A stretch of 64,000 nucleotides of DNA from JAFECT01 sp963838235 (GTDB lineage: Bacteria > Pseudomonadota > Alphaproteobacteria > Caulobacterales > Caulobacteraceae): assembly GCA_963838235.1 (NCBI GenBank), contig CAWIQJ010000005.1, positions 1,364,001-1,428,000 of the forward strand. The letters are read 5' to 3'. The number at the start of each line of letters is the position of its first letter. Position 1 is the first letter of the stretch. Shown here one piece after another: positions 1-8,825 of the stretch. Below the pieces are notes generated by a model. It was not told where the DNA came from, ran no database searches, and saw only the letters and a list, made by a program, of their open reading frames with translations. The position numbers and the translations under genes were made by a program.

Positions 1-188
1 ACAGCGGCTCGAGCCGCGACCAAGCGCTCAACCAACTCGACGCCCTGACCTCAAGTCAGGCGATCATGCTCGCCACCGACGAGATGTTCCGCATCACCGC
101 GGTCGTGTTCGTGATCGCTGCCTTGGTGATCTGGCTCGCGCCCAAGACCAAGATAACCGGTAATCCGATGGGCGGCGGCGGGCACTGA
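1..188 (+). CDS. C-terminal end of an EmrB/QacA-type (DHA2) MFS drug exporter, partial
   Basis: Only the last 61 codons are present; the gene enters from the left edge and ends at TGA 186-188. The readable tail has a periplasmic-type segment with LDALTSSQAIMLATDEM, then one hydrophobic helix (FRITAVVFVIAALVIWLA), a basic stop-transfer PKTK and a glycine-rich end. This arrangement matches the fourteenth helix of 14-TM DHA2 exporters such as EmrB, which pump amphipathic drugs out with proton antiport as the inner-membrane part of a tripartite pump. Family assignment is from this short tail only; substrate cannot be judged. Confidence 0.75.
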   Translation, partial: SGSSRDQALNQLDALTSSQAIMLATDEMFRITAVVFVIAALVIWLAPKTKITGNPMGGGGH

Positions 189-191
189 GGC

Positions 192-782
192 CTAGGGACA
201 GCCCTTCAACTTCGCGTTCCGGTGACCGTCGACCACGCGCTCGTAGACCGAGTTGCAGAAGTCCATCTTCGCCGACGCGGAAATAAGCTTCGGCGCCGTC
301 GAACCGCCAAGCGCCGTTCCGTCTCCGACTTCGATGTGCAGGTGCGCGCCTTCAGGGCCGTGGGCGCCTTCGAACAGGATGCGGCTGAAGCCCGGGTCGG
401 TGGCGCGCAGCATCTGGGCTGCCGCGGACTGGTCCATGCCATCGACCACAACGTCATAGGCGCCCGGCGAGGATGGCGTTCCCATCGAGTGGTGCGAGAT
501 CACGCCCACCGGCACGGTGCCGGCGCCTTCGAGGCGGAGCTGGTTCTCGAGCGCCTGGGAGCGGTAGCCGCTGGTCACGCGCCACTTGCCCGCGCCGAAC
601 GCGCGGTCCAACGCGGCGTGCAGGCGCGCAGACTTGCCCTGTTCGCTCGCCGGATCGACACCGATGCGGATCACCGCGGACGCGCCATCGTCGGCCGCGA
701 ACGCCGGAGCACCCATCGCGCCGCACAACAGAACAGCGATGACCGAACCGAGCCAGGCTCGAGATGTCGTGGCGCCGCGCAT
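192..782 (-). CDS. Exported protein with M15-peptidase-like metal motif
   Basis: 196 residues with a signal peptide (hydrophobic segment about 11-28, likely cleavage after AFA near residue 29). The mature part resembles the M15 (VanY / D-Ala-D-Ala carboxypeptidase, hedgehog-like) zinc fold: GYRSQ at 72-76, HHSMG at 97-101, YDVVVDG with Asp110, and HLHIEV with His147/His149. M15 enzymes bind zinc through His, Asp and His in this order and trim peptidoglycan stem peptides in the periplasm. The spacing is compatible but the rest of the protein is unfamiliar, so peptidase activity is an inference. A cysteine pair near the C terminus (CNSVYE...GCP) may form a disulfide. It is convergent with the transporter end, with 3 bases between the stop codons. 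Confidence 0.55.
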   Translation of the reverse strand: MRGATTSRAWLGSVIAVLLCGAMGAPAFAADDGASAVIRIGVDPASEQGKSARLHAALDRAFGAGKWRVTSGYRSQALENQLRLEGAGTVPVGVISHHSMGTPSSPGAYDVVVDGMDQSAAAQMLRATDPGFSRILFEGAHGPEGAHLHIEVGDGTALGGSTAPKLISASAKMDFCNSVYERVVDGHRNAKLKGCP

Positions 783-878
783 CGGAAAAAGGCCCGCTCG
801 GGCGTAGACCCCCGCGTCTACGCCCCTACCTTTACAGTATTTTCCGCGATCGAGAAAATCGGGCCGACGGCCCGACCC

Positions 879-1400
879 CTAGCCGCCGGCCTTTTCGTCC
901 GCGTCGATCGGTTCCTGGCCCGGCGCGCAGGGACCGACCCAGGTCTCCTCGGTGTGCATCTTGATCGTCTGCGGCGGCTTTCCGCCCATCGCCATGGTCG
1001 TGGTGCTGTCGCCGACCACATGCCCCTGGAAGTCGCCGGTGACGTTTGAGTGCGATGTCATTCTGAGCCCCTGCATGTCGCAGGACATGTCCATCACATA
1101 GGCCCCGAGGAAGGTCTTCTTGATGGACAGCTGGGAGCAGCCCGCCGGCATTTTCGGGATCTCGGGCGTCTTGCCCGAATGGCACGTGGTCATGGTGGAC
1201 GGCTTACCGTCGCCGTTGTCCATGGTGATTTTCCACAGACCGGCGCGCGGCTTCGGCAGGTCGGACATGTTGACCGTGACGTCCGGGCCCGAGGCGGCTG
1301 CGCCGCCCCCCGAGACTGCATTGCCGCCGCCCTTCGGGCCGCAGGCGGTGAGCAGGGCGAAAGCGGCGAGCGTCAGCGTGGCGGTGGGGAGCAGTTTCAC
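879..1400 (-). CDS. DUF3617 lipoprotein
   Basis: 173 residues. The N terminus is a lipoprotein signal peptide with lipobox LTAC (Cys20), so the mature protein should be membrane-anchored in the periplasm. After a Gly/Ala/Ser-rich linker comes the DUF3617 core: PRAGLWKITM, a CHSGKTPEIP segment, then paired cysteines (GCSQL, SCDMQ) and a beta-rich C-terminal part ending in WVGPCAPGQ. This family is common in Caulobacterales and Sphingomonadales; its function is unknown. The gene is monocistronic as far as can be seen and is divergent from the frameshifted gene at 1532. Confidence 0.8.
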   Translation of the reverse strand: MKLLPTATLTLAAFALLTACGPKGGGNAVSGGGAAASGPDVTVNMSDLPKPRAGLWKITMDNGDGKPSTMTTCHSGKTPEIPKMPAGCSQLSIKKTFLGAYVMDMSCDMQGLRMTSHSNVTGDFQGHVVGDSTTTMAMGGKPPQTIKMHTEETWVGPCAPGQEPIDADEKAGG

Positions 1401-1531
1401 GGGGAATCTCCAATTCCGGACTCTGAATTATTCTCTGTAGCCCCGTCCCGGCCGAGAAACCACTGTTACGCGGGCTATCGCCTCCCGGACCGCTTCAGGT
1501 AGCCTCGGCCCCGGGGAGTCGGGGGCGACGC

Positions 1532-2210
1532 ATGGACATCCACAAGCCGAAGCCGTGGCACGGCTGGCGCGACTTCCTGAAGGAGTACGGGATCATCGTG
1601 CTGGGCGTATTGACCGCGCTCGCGTTCGAGGAGACCGCTGAGGCCTTGCGCTGGCGCCACGAGGTCAAAGCTGAACGGAGCGCGCTCCATGGCGAGGTTC
1701 AGCTCAACCTAAACGCAATCCTTTTTCCGCCAAAGCGAACAAGGATGCATAGATCGTCGTCTCTCGGAGATCGCGGAAGTGTTTCGTCGGCAAGCGCGCG
1801 GTGAGCCGCTGCGTTTGCGCACTTCGGTTGGTCGACCGCCGGTCTGGACCGAGAGCACGGGCTCTTGGCAGATTGCGATCGCGGGCCAAGCGTTGGCGCA
1901 CATGCCGTTGGATAAAAAGTTGAAGTTCAGTGACGCGTTCTCGGGCTTCGACGAGTACAATGCCTTGCGGGAGCAAGAAGACGGCGTGTGGCGCCGCCTG
2001 GCGCTGCTGGATGATGCGGCAGTCCTCGGGCCGAACGATTGGACCACGTTGCACGCCGATTATGCAGAAGCCAACGCCTTCAATGATCGGATGCGGATGC
2101 ACGTGATCTATCCGCTGACGTACACGACAATGGGTGAGACGGCGCGCATGCCAGACATCGGTCGCGAGGCGAGGGCCGCCGGGACGAGGTTCTTTCAACC
2201 GATGATCTGA
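1532..2210 (+). CDS. Membrane-anchored protein of unknown function, frameshifted
   Basis: The first frame starts at ATG 1532 with HKPKPWHGWRDFLKEYG followed by one hydrophobic helix (IIVLGVLTALAFEE), a pattern I know from small Caulobacterales proteins anchored by a single N-terminal helix. That frame closes at 1804. A second frame picks up the same family's downstream part: CIDRRLSEIAEVFRRQ, then GRPPVWTESTGSWQIA and QALAHMPLDKKLKFSDAF, ending at 2210. The shift lies between about 1720 and 1752, near a run of five T. Either a sequence error or a genuine decay event would explain it; the conserved C-terminal half argues for error. No enzymatic motif is visible. Confidence 0.6.
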
Positions 2211-2211
2211 T

Positions 2212-4050
2212 CTACCAGCCGACCGCCTCACCATCCTTCCGGTGATCCGAGCCCGCGCGGTAGACGCGTACGGGCGGGTTAGTACGTGGCGCGTTCTCCA
2301 CCGCAATCGCCTGGTAACCGCCGACGCCCGCGCTCGAGGGCTTGGTGAGCTTGTGTCCCATAGCTTCGAGGTCCTTGCCGACCAGGTCGTAGAGCCCGGG
2401 CTCGAGCGTCAGTGTGTTAGGAACCTGGCTGTGGCGGAAGCGCGCCATATCGGTCGCTTGCTGCAGATTGGCGCCGAGCTCGAAGATATCGACCAGCACC
2501 TGTCCATGACCCTGGGCCTGCATGTCGCCGCCCATCAGGAGCAGGCTCATCAGCGGCTGGTTCCCGTCCATGACGAACCCGGCCGCGAGCGTGTTGTACG
2601 GCCGTTTGCCCGGCGCAATCACGTTCGGTGATTTGGTGTCGAGGCTGAACAGGGCGCCGCGGTTGTGCAACACGAAGCCCCAACCGGGCACACTTACGCC
2701 GGAACCGAAACCGTCGAAGTTCGAATTTACCCAGGCGACCATATTGCCTTGATCATCCGCAGTGGTGAGCACGATGGTGTCGCTGCCGGGCATGCCGTTG
2801 CCTTCCGGCCCTGGCGTTGACGCATGGTGCGGATCGACCCGCCCGCAGAGCTCGCGCGCGTGTTGTTTGGACAGCAGCCGATCGATCGGCACCTTGACGA
2901 AATCCGGATCGGCGTTGAAGAACAGCAGGTCTGCGTAGGCCAACTTCTTCGCTTCGATCATCAGGTGCCAGTACTCGGGACTGCGCGGGCCGAGGCTTGC
3001 CAGCGTCTGGCCTGGCGTCCACACCGGCACGCACTGTTCGAGGATGTTGATCATCTCGAGCGCGGCCCAGGCCTGCGACGGCGGCGGCAATTCATAGACA
3101 TCGTGACCGTGATAGGTCGTATGCGCCGGTTCCACCCACTCACCGCGATAATCGGCGAGGTCCCGCATCGTCATGGTGCCGCCCAGGGCCTGCGACTTGG
3201 CCACGATCGCGCGTGCGATGTCGCCCTTGTAGAAGGCGTCGGCGCCACCCGTTGCGATGGCGCGGAAGGTCCTGGCCATGCCCGGGTTGCGAAAGACCTG
3301 ACCCGCCACCGGCGGCTTGCCGTCGATGTACCACGTCGCGACCGAGTCCGGGTCGAGTGTCGTGCAACAGTGCTGCAGCGGCAACGCGTTCGGCAGGCGC
3401 CAGTCGTGGGCGATGCGCTGGCTGACCGGGAAGCCTTCGTCCGCATAGCTGATCGCCGGCGCCAGCACCTGGGCGAAGCTCATCGTGCCGAAACGCTTCA
3501 GCATCGCATCCCAGCCCCACACCGAACCCGGCACGGTGACCGGCAGGATGCCCCAGAACGGCATGCCCGAACTCGGGCCGAAATTTTTCGGATCGACGTG
3601 GTAGCCGAGTTCGGCGAAATGTTCCGGCGTCGCGCCCGTCGGCGCCTTGCCGCTGGCGTTCAGCGCGTAGAGGCGATGGTCCTTGGCTGAATAGATGATC
3701 ACAAAGAGGTCGCCGGCCGGTCCCACGTTCATCGGCTCGACCACGCTCAGCACCGCCGCGGTCGCGACCGCCGCGTCGACGGCGTTGCCGCCCCGCTTCA
3801 GCACGTCGAGGCCTGCCTGAGCCGCGAGCGGCTGGCTGGTCGCCACCATGCCGTGGCGCGCCATGACCTCGGCGCGGGATTGCGCCTCCCAGCCCTCGGC
3901 GCGGCCGCCGCGCACGGCGGAACAGGCCGGCGGGTTGTTCGGCCCGTCGTCGCAGGCGGAAAACAGCGGAGCGTCCGGCGCCGTCTCTTGCGCCACCGCC
4001 GCGCCCACCAGACCCAGCCCCAGCAACACCGCGACCGCGAGCGTTTTCAT
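2212..4050 (-). CDS. ggt: Gamma-glutamyltransferase family protein
   Basis: 612 residues, usual for the family. The start at 4050 is chosen because AGGGGAG precedes it at good spacing and it opens a clean signal peptide (MKTLAVAVLLGLGLVGAAVAQ); an in-frame start 66 bases upstream would add a non-conserved tail. The family makes an inactive precursor that cleaves itself before a catalytic Thr; periplasmic members hydrolyse or transfer the gamma-glutamyl group of glutathione. Visible landmarks are VATSQPLAAQAGLDVLKRGG, GGNAVDAAVATAAVLSVVEP and GPAGDLF in the large subunit, and GSDTIVLTTADDQGN at the expected cleavage site. The usual TTH at that site is replaced by DTI, so substrate range may differ from classical Ggt. 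Confidence 0.85.
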   Translation of the reverse strand: MKTLAVAVLLGLGLVGAAVAQETAPDAPLFSACDDGPNNPPACSAVRGGRAEGWEAQSRAEVMARHGMVATSQPLAAQAGLDVLKRGGNAVDAAVATAAVLSVVEPMNVGPAGDLFVIIYSAKDHRLYALNASGKAPTGATPEHFAELGYHVDPKNFGPSSGMPFWGILPVTVPGSVWGWDAMLKRFGTMSFAQVLAPAISYADEGFPVSQRIAHDWRLPNALPLQHCCTTLDPDSVATWYIDGKPPVAGQVFRNPGMARTFRAIATGGADAFYKGDIARAIVAKSQALGGTMTMRDLADYRGEWVEPAHTTYHGHDVYELPPPSQAWAALEMINILEQCVPVWTPGQTLASLGPRSPEYWHLMIEAKKLAYADLLFFNADPDFVKVPIDRLLSKQHARELCGRVDPHHASTPGPEGNGMPGSDTIVLTTADDQGNMVAWVNSNFDGFGSGVSVPGWGFVLHNRGALFSLDTKSPNVIAPGKRPYNTLAAGFVMDGNQPLMSLLLMGGDMQAQGHGQVLVDIFELGANLQQATDMARFRHSQVPNTLTLEPGLYDLVGKDLEAMGHKLTKPSSAGVGGYQAIAVENAPRTNPPVRVYRAGSDHRKDGEAVGW

Positions 4051-4208
4051 CGGCGACTCCCCTGCCCTGAACCCGGACCGACTATGGCCAGCCGCCGCCC
4101 GCCGCACAAACCCCACAGCCGGTCCACAGTTCGGCGGGAACCTTCCCCGAAGCTTGGCGGTTCATTGGCTCGCAGGGGTGGACGGGCTTTGTTAGGAAAG
4201 CGGCCGTC

Positions 4209-4913
4209 ATGACTGTTCCGGAAGGCGCCTTGGACCCGCAGCTCCGCTTCGACCTGAAACGCGACATCAGCCACCGGCGCAGCGACTTCGTGGTCGGGCC
4301 GGCGAACGAGGCCGCCGTGCAGGCGCTGGACGCATGGCCCGACTGGCTGAGCGGAATCCTGATGCTGGTCGGACCGGAGGGCTCGGGAAAATCCCACCTG
4401 GCCCGCGACTGGGCCCAGGCCGCCCGCGGCCATTTCCTCTGCGACGTAGAGGCCGAACTCGCCGACCTGCATACCCTCGAGGGCAGCCCGGTGGCCGTGG
4501 ACGACGCCGACCGGGTCGACGACGAGACCCTGTTCCACCTGATCAATCAGGCGGGCGCCCCGGGCGGCGGCCTGCTGCTCACCTCGCGGACCCGGCCCCA
4601 GGCCTGGGCGGTCGACCTGCCCGACCTGCGCTCGCGGCTGAACGCGCTTCGGGTGGTCGAGCTGGGCGAGCCCGACGACGTGGTCCTGACCGGAGTCCTC
4701 CGCCGGCTATTCGAGCAGGCCCTTATCAAGCCCTCGGACGAGACCCTGGCCTATCTGGTCCGGCGCATCGAGCGCTCGGTCCCCAAGGCGCGGCAGGTGG
4801 TGGCCCTGCTGGACGCCGAGCACAAACCGGTCACCCGCAAGCTCGCCCGCGAGGTCCTGGAGCGGGAAGGGTTTGCCAAAGACTCTGAAGAAACCAGCGA
4901 CCCCGAGGACTGA
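4209..4913 (+). CDS. hdaA: HdaA, regulatory inactivator of DnaA
   Basis: 234 residues, a DnaA-like AAA+ protein without the DNA-binding domain. With the sliding clamp it stimulates hydrolysis of DnaA-bound ATP after initiation, blocking re-replication. Visible features are a short clamp-binding type motif QLRFDL at 11-16, Walker A GPEGSGKSHL around 55-64, Walker B PVAVDDAD around 94-101, sensor/arginine region LTSRTRP, and a helical lid. The start at 4209 is preceded by AGGAAAG. In Caulobacterales this gene commonly sits next to ppk, as here (108 bases before the ppk start), which supports the call. Confidence 0.88.
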   Translation: MTVPEGALDPQLRFDLKRDISHRRSDFVVGPANEAAVQALDAWPDWLSGILMLVGPEGSGKSHLARDWAQAARGHFLCDVEAELADLHTLEGSPVAVDDADRVDDETLFHLINQAGAPGGGLLLTSRTRPQAWAVDLPDLRSRLNALRVVELGEPDDVVLTGVLRRLFEQALIKPSDETLAYLVRRIERSVPKARQVVALLDAEHKPVTRKLAREVLEREGFAKDSEETSDPED

Positions 4914-5021
4914 CCGGTCCGGCTGTCTCTAATCCTTAAAGGAAAAGCCCCTAGAATGACGCGAGTGCTTGCGGGGGGGCGGCGGGCGCGCGAAAACCCT
5001 AGGCTCATCCTTCAGGAACCC

Positions 5022-7232
5022 ATGTCCGACGCCGCGATCGCTGACGCCGAAGTCCCTCCGTCCCACGCGCCGAAGGAGCGTCTGGACGAAGCCCTGATCG
5101 CGGCCCCGGAGCGGTTCTTCAACCGCGAGCTCTCCTGGCTGGCCTTCAACCGGCGGGTGTTGGAGGAGGCCTGCAACGAGCGCCATCCCCTGCTCGAGCG
5201 CCTGCGCTTCCTGTCGATCTCGGCCAACAACCTCGACGAATTCTACATGGTCCGCGTCGCCGGCCTGAAAGGCCAGGTGCGCGAGCGCGTGCGGGTGGTG
5301 AGCCAGGACGGCCTCGCCCCGCTGCAGGCGCTGGAAAAGGTCAACGCCGCCGCCACCCTCCTGATGCAGGATCAGCAGCGCCAGTGGCGCACGCTGAAAA
5401 AGCTGCTCGCGAAGGAAGGCATCCAGGTCATCGATTCCTCCGGCGTAACCAAAGCCGAGCGCGAACGGCTGGAGACCGACTTTCTGAGCCTGCTCTTCCC
5501 GATCCTCACGCCGCTTGCGGTGGATCCGGCGCACCCGTTCCCGTTCATCCCCAACCTCGGCTTCTCGCTCGCCCTGAAACTGAAGCGCCTGTCCGACGGC
5601 AAGACGCTCTATGCGCTGGTGCCGGTGCCGCAGCAGGTGCAGCGCTTCTGGGAGATACCGTCGGCCGCGCGACGCACCGGCGCGGTGACGCCCAAGCGCT
5701 ACCTGCCGCTCGAAAGCCTGCTCGTTCTCTACATCGACCACCTGTTCCCCGGCTGCGAAGTCGAAGCCCGCGGCGTCTTCCGCGTCATCCGCGACAGCGA
5801 CATCGAGATCGAGGAAGAAGCCGAAGACCTGGTGCGCGAGTACGAGGCGCTGTTGAAACAGCGCCGCCTGGGCGCCGTCGTGCGGGTGAAGATCGAAGCG
5901 GCCATGCCGACGGAACTGCGCGACTTCATCGTCGACCAGCTCGACGCCGAGCCCCAGGACATCGTGCTGGTGGATGGCATGCTGGGCCTGGCGCAGTTCA
6001 ACCAGCTGATCCCGCCCGACCGGCCCGACCTGAAGTTCCCGCAGTTCGATCCGCGCTTCCCCGAACGCATCCGCGACCACGGCGGCGACTGTTTCGCCGC
6101 CATCCGCGAGAAGGACATCCTGGTCCACCACCCGTTCGAGAGTTTCGACGTGGTGGTGCAGTTCCTGCGGCAGGCCGCACGCGACCCGAACGTGGTCGCG
6201 ATCAAACAGACCCTCTACCGCACCTCGAAGGACAGCCCGATCGTGGCCGCCCTGATCGAGGCGGCGGACAACGGCAAGAACGTCACCGCCCTGATCGAGA
6301 TCAAGGCGCGCTTTGACGAAATGGCGAACATCACCTGGGCGCGCGCGATGGAGCGCGTGGGCATCCACGTCGTCTACGGCTTCGTCGAGTACAAGACCCA
6401 CGCGAAGCTGAGCGTGGTGGTGCGCCGCGAGGGCGAGGGTCTGAAGACCTACTGCCACTTCGGCACCGGCAACTATCATCCGGTCACCGCCAAGATCTAC
6501 ACCGACCTGTCGCTGTTCACGACCGACGGCGCGCTCGGCCGCGACTGTGTGCGCGTGTTCAACTACATCACCGGCTATGCCCGGCCCGAGGAGATGGAGA
6601 AGCTCGCCTTCTCACCCTTCACTCTGAAACAGAGCCTGTTAGAGCTGATCGGCCAGGAGGTGAAAAACGCCAAGGCCGGCAAGCCCGCGGCGATCTGGGC
6701 CAAGCTGAACGCCCTGGTCGACCCGGTGATCATCGACGCGCTTTATCGCGCCAGCCAGGCCGGCGTGCGCATCGAACTGGTCATCCGCGGCATCTGCTGC
6801 CTGCGGCCCGGCGTCCCCGGCCTGTCGGACAATATCCGGGTCAAGTCGATCATTGGCCGCTTCCTCGAGCACAGCCGCATCGTCTGTTTTGCCAACGGCG
6901 CGAAGCTGCCCAGCGACCGCGCGCGGGTGTTCATCTCCTCGGCGGACTGGATGCCGCGGAACCTGGACCGGCGGATCGAGTCCCTGGTGCCCGTCGAAAA
7001 TCCGACGGTGCATCGCCAGGTGCTGAATCAGATTATGGTCGCCAATCTCAAGGACGAGGCCCAGACGTGGTGGCTGGAGCCCGACGGCGGTTATAGGCGT
7101 TTGGACGTGAGCGGCATCGAACATCCCTTCTCGGCCAACGAGTATTTCATGACCAATCCCAGCCTTTCCGGTCGCGGCCGCAGCGTAAAGAACCTCCCCG
7201 ACGCGATCGAATATGCCGGCGCCGGACGCTGA
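5022..7232 (+). CDS. ppk: Polyphosphate kinase 1
   Basis: 736 residues, standard PPK1 length. It reversibly transfers the terminal phosphate of ATP to inorganic polyphosphate. The start at 5022 (MSDAAIADAE) follows CAGGA; the upstream in-frame ATG at 4956 gives an Arg-rich non-family tail. Landmarks are FFNRELSWLAFNRRVLEEA and LDEFYMVRVAGL in the N-terminal and head domains, then the two PLD-like C-terminal domains: KQTLYRTSKDSPIV, the catalytic-His segment YKTHAKLSVVVRREG, GTGNYHPVTAKIYTDLSLF, and FLEHSRI with SSADWMPRNLDRR. The neighbouring ppx encodes the degrading enzyme, so the pair sets polyphosphate levels. Confidence 0.95.
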   Translation: MSDAAIADAEVPPSHAPKERLDEALIAAPERFFNRELSWLAFNRRVLEEACNERHPLLERLRFLSISANNLDEFYMVRVAGLKGQVRERVRVVSQDGLAPLQALEKVNAAATLLMQDQQRQWRTLKKLLAKEGIQVIDSSGVTKAERERLETDFLSLLFPILTPLAVDPAHPFPFIPNLGFSLALKLKRLSDGKTLYALVPVPQQVQRFWEIPSAARRTGAVTPKRYLPLESLLVLYIDHLFPGCEVEARGVFRVIRDSDIEIEEEAEDLVREYEALLKQRRLGAVVRVKIEAAMPTELRDFIVDQLDAEPQDIVLVDGMLGLAQFNQLIPPDRPDLKFPQFDPRFPERIRDHGGDCFAAIREKDILVHHPFESFDVVVQFLRQAARDPNVVAIKQTLYRTSKDSPIVAALIEAADNGKNVTALIEIKARFDEMANITWARAMERVGIHVVYGFVEYKTHAKLSVVVRREGEGLKTYCHFGTGNYHPVTAKIYTDLSLFTTDGALGRDCVRVFNYITGYARPEEMEKLAFSPFTLKQSLLELIGQEVKNAKAGKPAAIWAKLNALVDPVIIDALYRASQAGVRIELVIRGICCLRPGVPGLSDNIRVKSIIGRFLEHSRIVCFANGAKLPSDRARVFISSADWMPRNLDRRIESLVPVENPTVHRQVLNQIMVANLKDEAQTWWLEPDGGYRRLDVSGIEHPFSANEYFMTNPSLSGRGRSVKNLPDAIEYAGAGR

Positions 7233-7233
7233 A

Positions 7234-7277
7234 GCGCTTGCAGGCGAAGTGGGAACCGGTTCGCCGTCCGCAAGCGC
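7234..7277. repeat. Nested stem-loop between ppk and ppx
   Basis: An 8-bp perfect inverted pair GCGCTTGC (7234-7241) / GCAAGCGC (7270-7277) encloses a second 6-bp pair GGCGAA (7243-7248) / TTCGCC (7260-7265). It begins just after the ppk stop and ends about 30 bases before the ppx start. No T-run follows, so it may be a processing or attenuation hairpin rather than a simple terminator. Confidence 0.5.
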
Positions 7278-7306
7278 GTCTCTAACAATCGTCGGGAGCC
7301 ACGCAA

Positions 7307-8806
7307 GTGCCCGCCCCCGACGCTAGACTTCCAAAAGACATCGCCGTCATCGACGTCGGTTCGAACTCTGTGCGCCTGGTGCTCTACCGGCTGGAAGGCC
7401 GCGCCATCTGGACGGTGTTCAACGAAAAGGTCCTGGCGGGTCTGGGCCGCGGGGTCGAGACCACCGGCGAACTCGCCGCGGAAGGCGTCGAGGAAGCCAT
7501 GCGCGCCCTGCGCCGCTTCGCCGCCGTGGTCGACGGCGCAAATCCCTCCGCCCTGTTCACCGCCGCCACCGCCGCCGTGCGCGAGGCCCACGACGGCCAC
7601 CTGTTCGTCGAGCGGGTCGAGCACGAAACCGGACTGAAGCTGCGCATTCTCACCGGCGAGGAGGAGGCGCGCTATTCGGCGCTCGGCGTGCTCGCGGGCG
7701 CCCAAGTGAACGACGGGGTCGTGGGCGACCTCGGCGGTTCGAGCCTCGAGCTGGTACGTGTGAAGGACGGCGAACCCGAGGACGGGGTGAGCCTGCCGCT
7801 CGGCCCCTTCTCGCTCGGCGCCCCGCGCAATTTCGATCCGTCGGCAGTGCGGGCGATGGCGCAGGAACGGCTGCGCGAGGTCGGTCGGCGGTTCACTACG
7901 CGGCGCTTTCACGCGGTCGGCGGCGCCTGGCGGACCCTGGCGCTGATCCATATGGAGATCGCGCACTATCCGCTGAAGATCGCGCACTATTACGAGATGA
8001 CCGCGCGCGACGTGATCGACACCGCGCGCTTCATCGCCAAACAGTCGAAGGGATCGCTCGAACGCATCGAGGGCGTCTCCAAGAAGCGCGTCGAGACCCT
8101 GCCGTGGGCGGCCATGGTGGTGGAGGCGCTGGCCGAGACGCTGGGGTTCGAACGCCTGTGGATTTCCGCCTACGGCATCCGCGAAGGCATGTTGCTGGAG
8201 TCCATGAGCACGGAGACGCGCGCCCGCGACCCCCTGGTCGAAGGCTGCGCCTCGCTGGGCGCGCGCCAGGGCGTGGCGGAGGGCCTGGGGCCCGCGCTGG
8301 CGAGCTGGCTCCAGCCGGCGTTCACGATGCTCGACCCCGTGTTCGACGACGACCGGGACGCGGTGCTCATCGAATCCGGCGCGCGGCTGGCCGACATCGG
8401 CGCGCGCCTGCACCCCGATCACCGCGCGGACCTCGCCTTCGCCCAGGTGCTGCGTGCGCCAGTCGCGGGTCAGAGCCACGCCGAACGCGCCTTCCTCGCC
8501 GTCGCCGTGCACGCGCGCTACCGTGGGTCGGTAGACACGCCGAACTCAGACGTGATCGGCCGCCTGCTCAACAAGGATCGCTTCGACCGCGCCCGCGCGC
8601 TTGGCCTCGCCATGCGCCTGGGCTGCGACCTGTCGGGCCGCACGCCGTCGCTGCTCTGGCAGTCGAGATTGGAGATCGAAGGAGCGCAGCTTCTGCTCAC
8701 GGCAGAATCCGCTCGCGCGGACATGTTGTTGGGGGAACAGACCGCCAAACGCGCCAATGCGCTCGCCGACGCCCTCGACCTGACCTACGAGAGCCGCATC
8801 GTCTGA
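7307..8806 (+). CDS. ppx: Exopolyphosphatase (Ppx/GppA family)
   Basis: 499 residues. It removes phosphate from polyphosphate ends, or from pppGpp in GppA-type members. The GTG start at 7307 follows CGGGAG. The ASKHA-fold nucleotide motifs are clear: AVIDVGSNSVRLVLYR near the N terminus, FTAATAAVREA around residue 85, GEEEARYSALG, and GDLGGSSLELV around 142-152. The C-terminal helical part (HD-like region with SWLQPAFTMLDPVF and SHAERAFLAVAVHARY) is typical of the longer alphaproteobacterial proteins. It lies 74 bases after ppk in the same orientation and is probably co-transcribed. Confidence 0.9.
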   Translation: MPAPDARLPKDIAVIDVGSNSVRLVLYRLEGRAIWTVFNEKVLAGLGRGVETTGELAAEGVEEAMRALRRFAAVVDGANPSALFTAATAAVREAHDGHLFVERVEHETGLKLRILTGEEEARYSALGVLAGAQVNDGVVGDLGGSSLELVRVKDGEPEDGVSLPLGPFSLGAPRNFDPSAVRAMAQERLREVGRRFTTRRFHAVGGAWRTLALIHMEIAHYPLKIAHYYEMTARDVIDTARFIAKQSKGSLERIEGVSKKRVETLPWAAMVVEALAETLGFERLWISAYGIREGMLLESMSTETRARDPLVEGCASLGARQGVAEGLGPALASWLQPAFTMLDPVFDDDRDAVLIESGARLADIGARLHPDHRADLAFAQVLRAPVAGQSHAERAFLAVAVHARYRGSVDTPNSDVIGRLLNKDRFDRARALGLAMRLGCDLSGRTPSLLWQSRLEIEGAQLLLTAESARADMLLGEQTAKRANALADALDLTYESRIV

Positions 8807-8825
8807 CTATATGGAGGCCTCACCG

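Noticed and set aside
4929..6479. A 516-codon open frame on the minus strand opposite ppk
   Set aside because: It is the mirror of a fully recognisable PPK1. In DNA with very high third-position GC, antisense frames stay open by chance, and its protein is His/Ala/Val/Gln-rich with no domain.
7091..8512. A 473-codon minus-strand frame opposite ppx
   Set aside because: Same composition effect; no ribosome site, no family resemblance, and ppx is intact on the plus strand.
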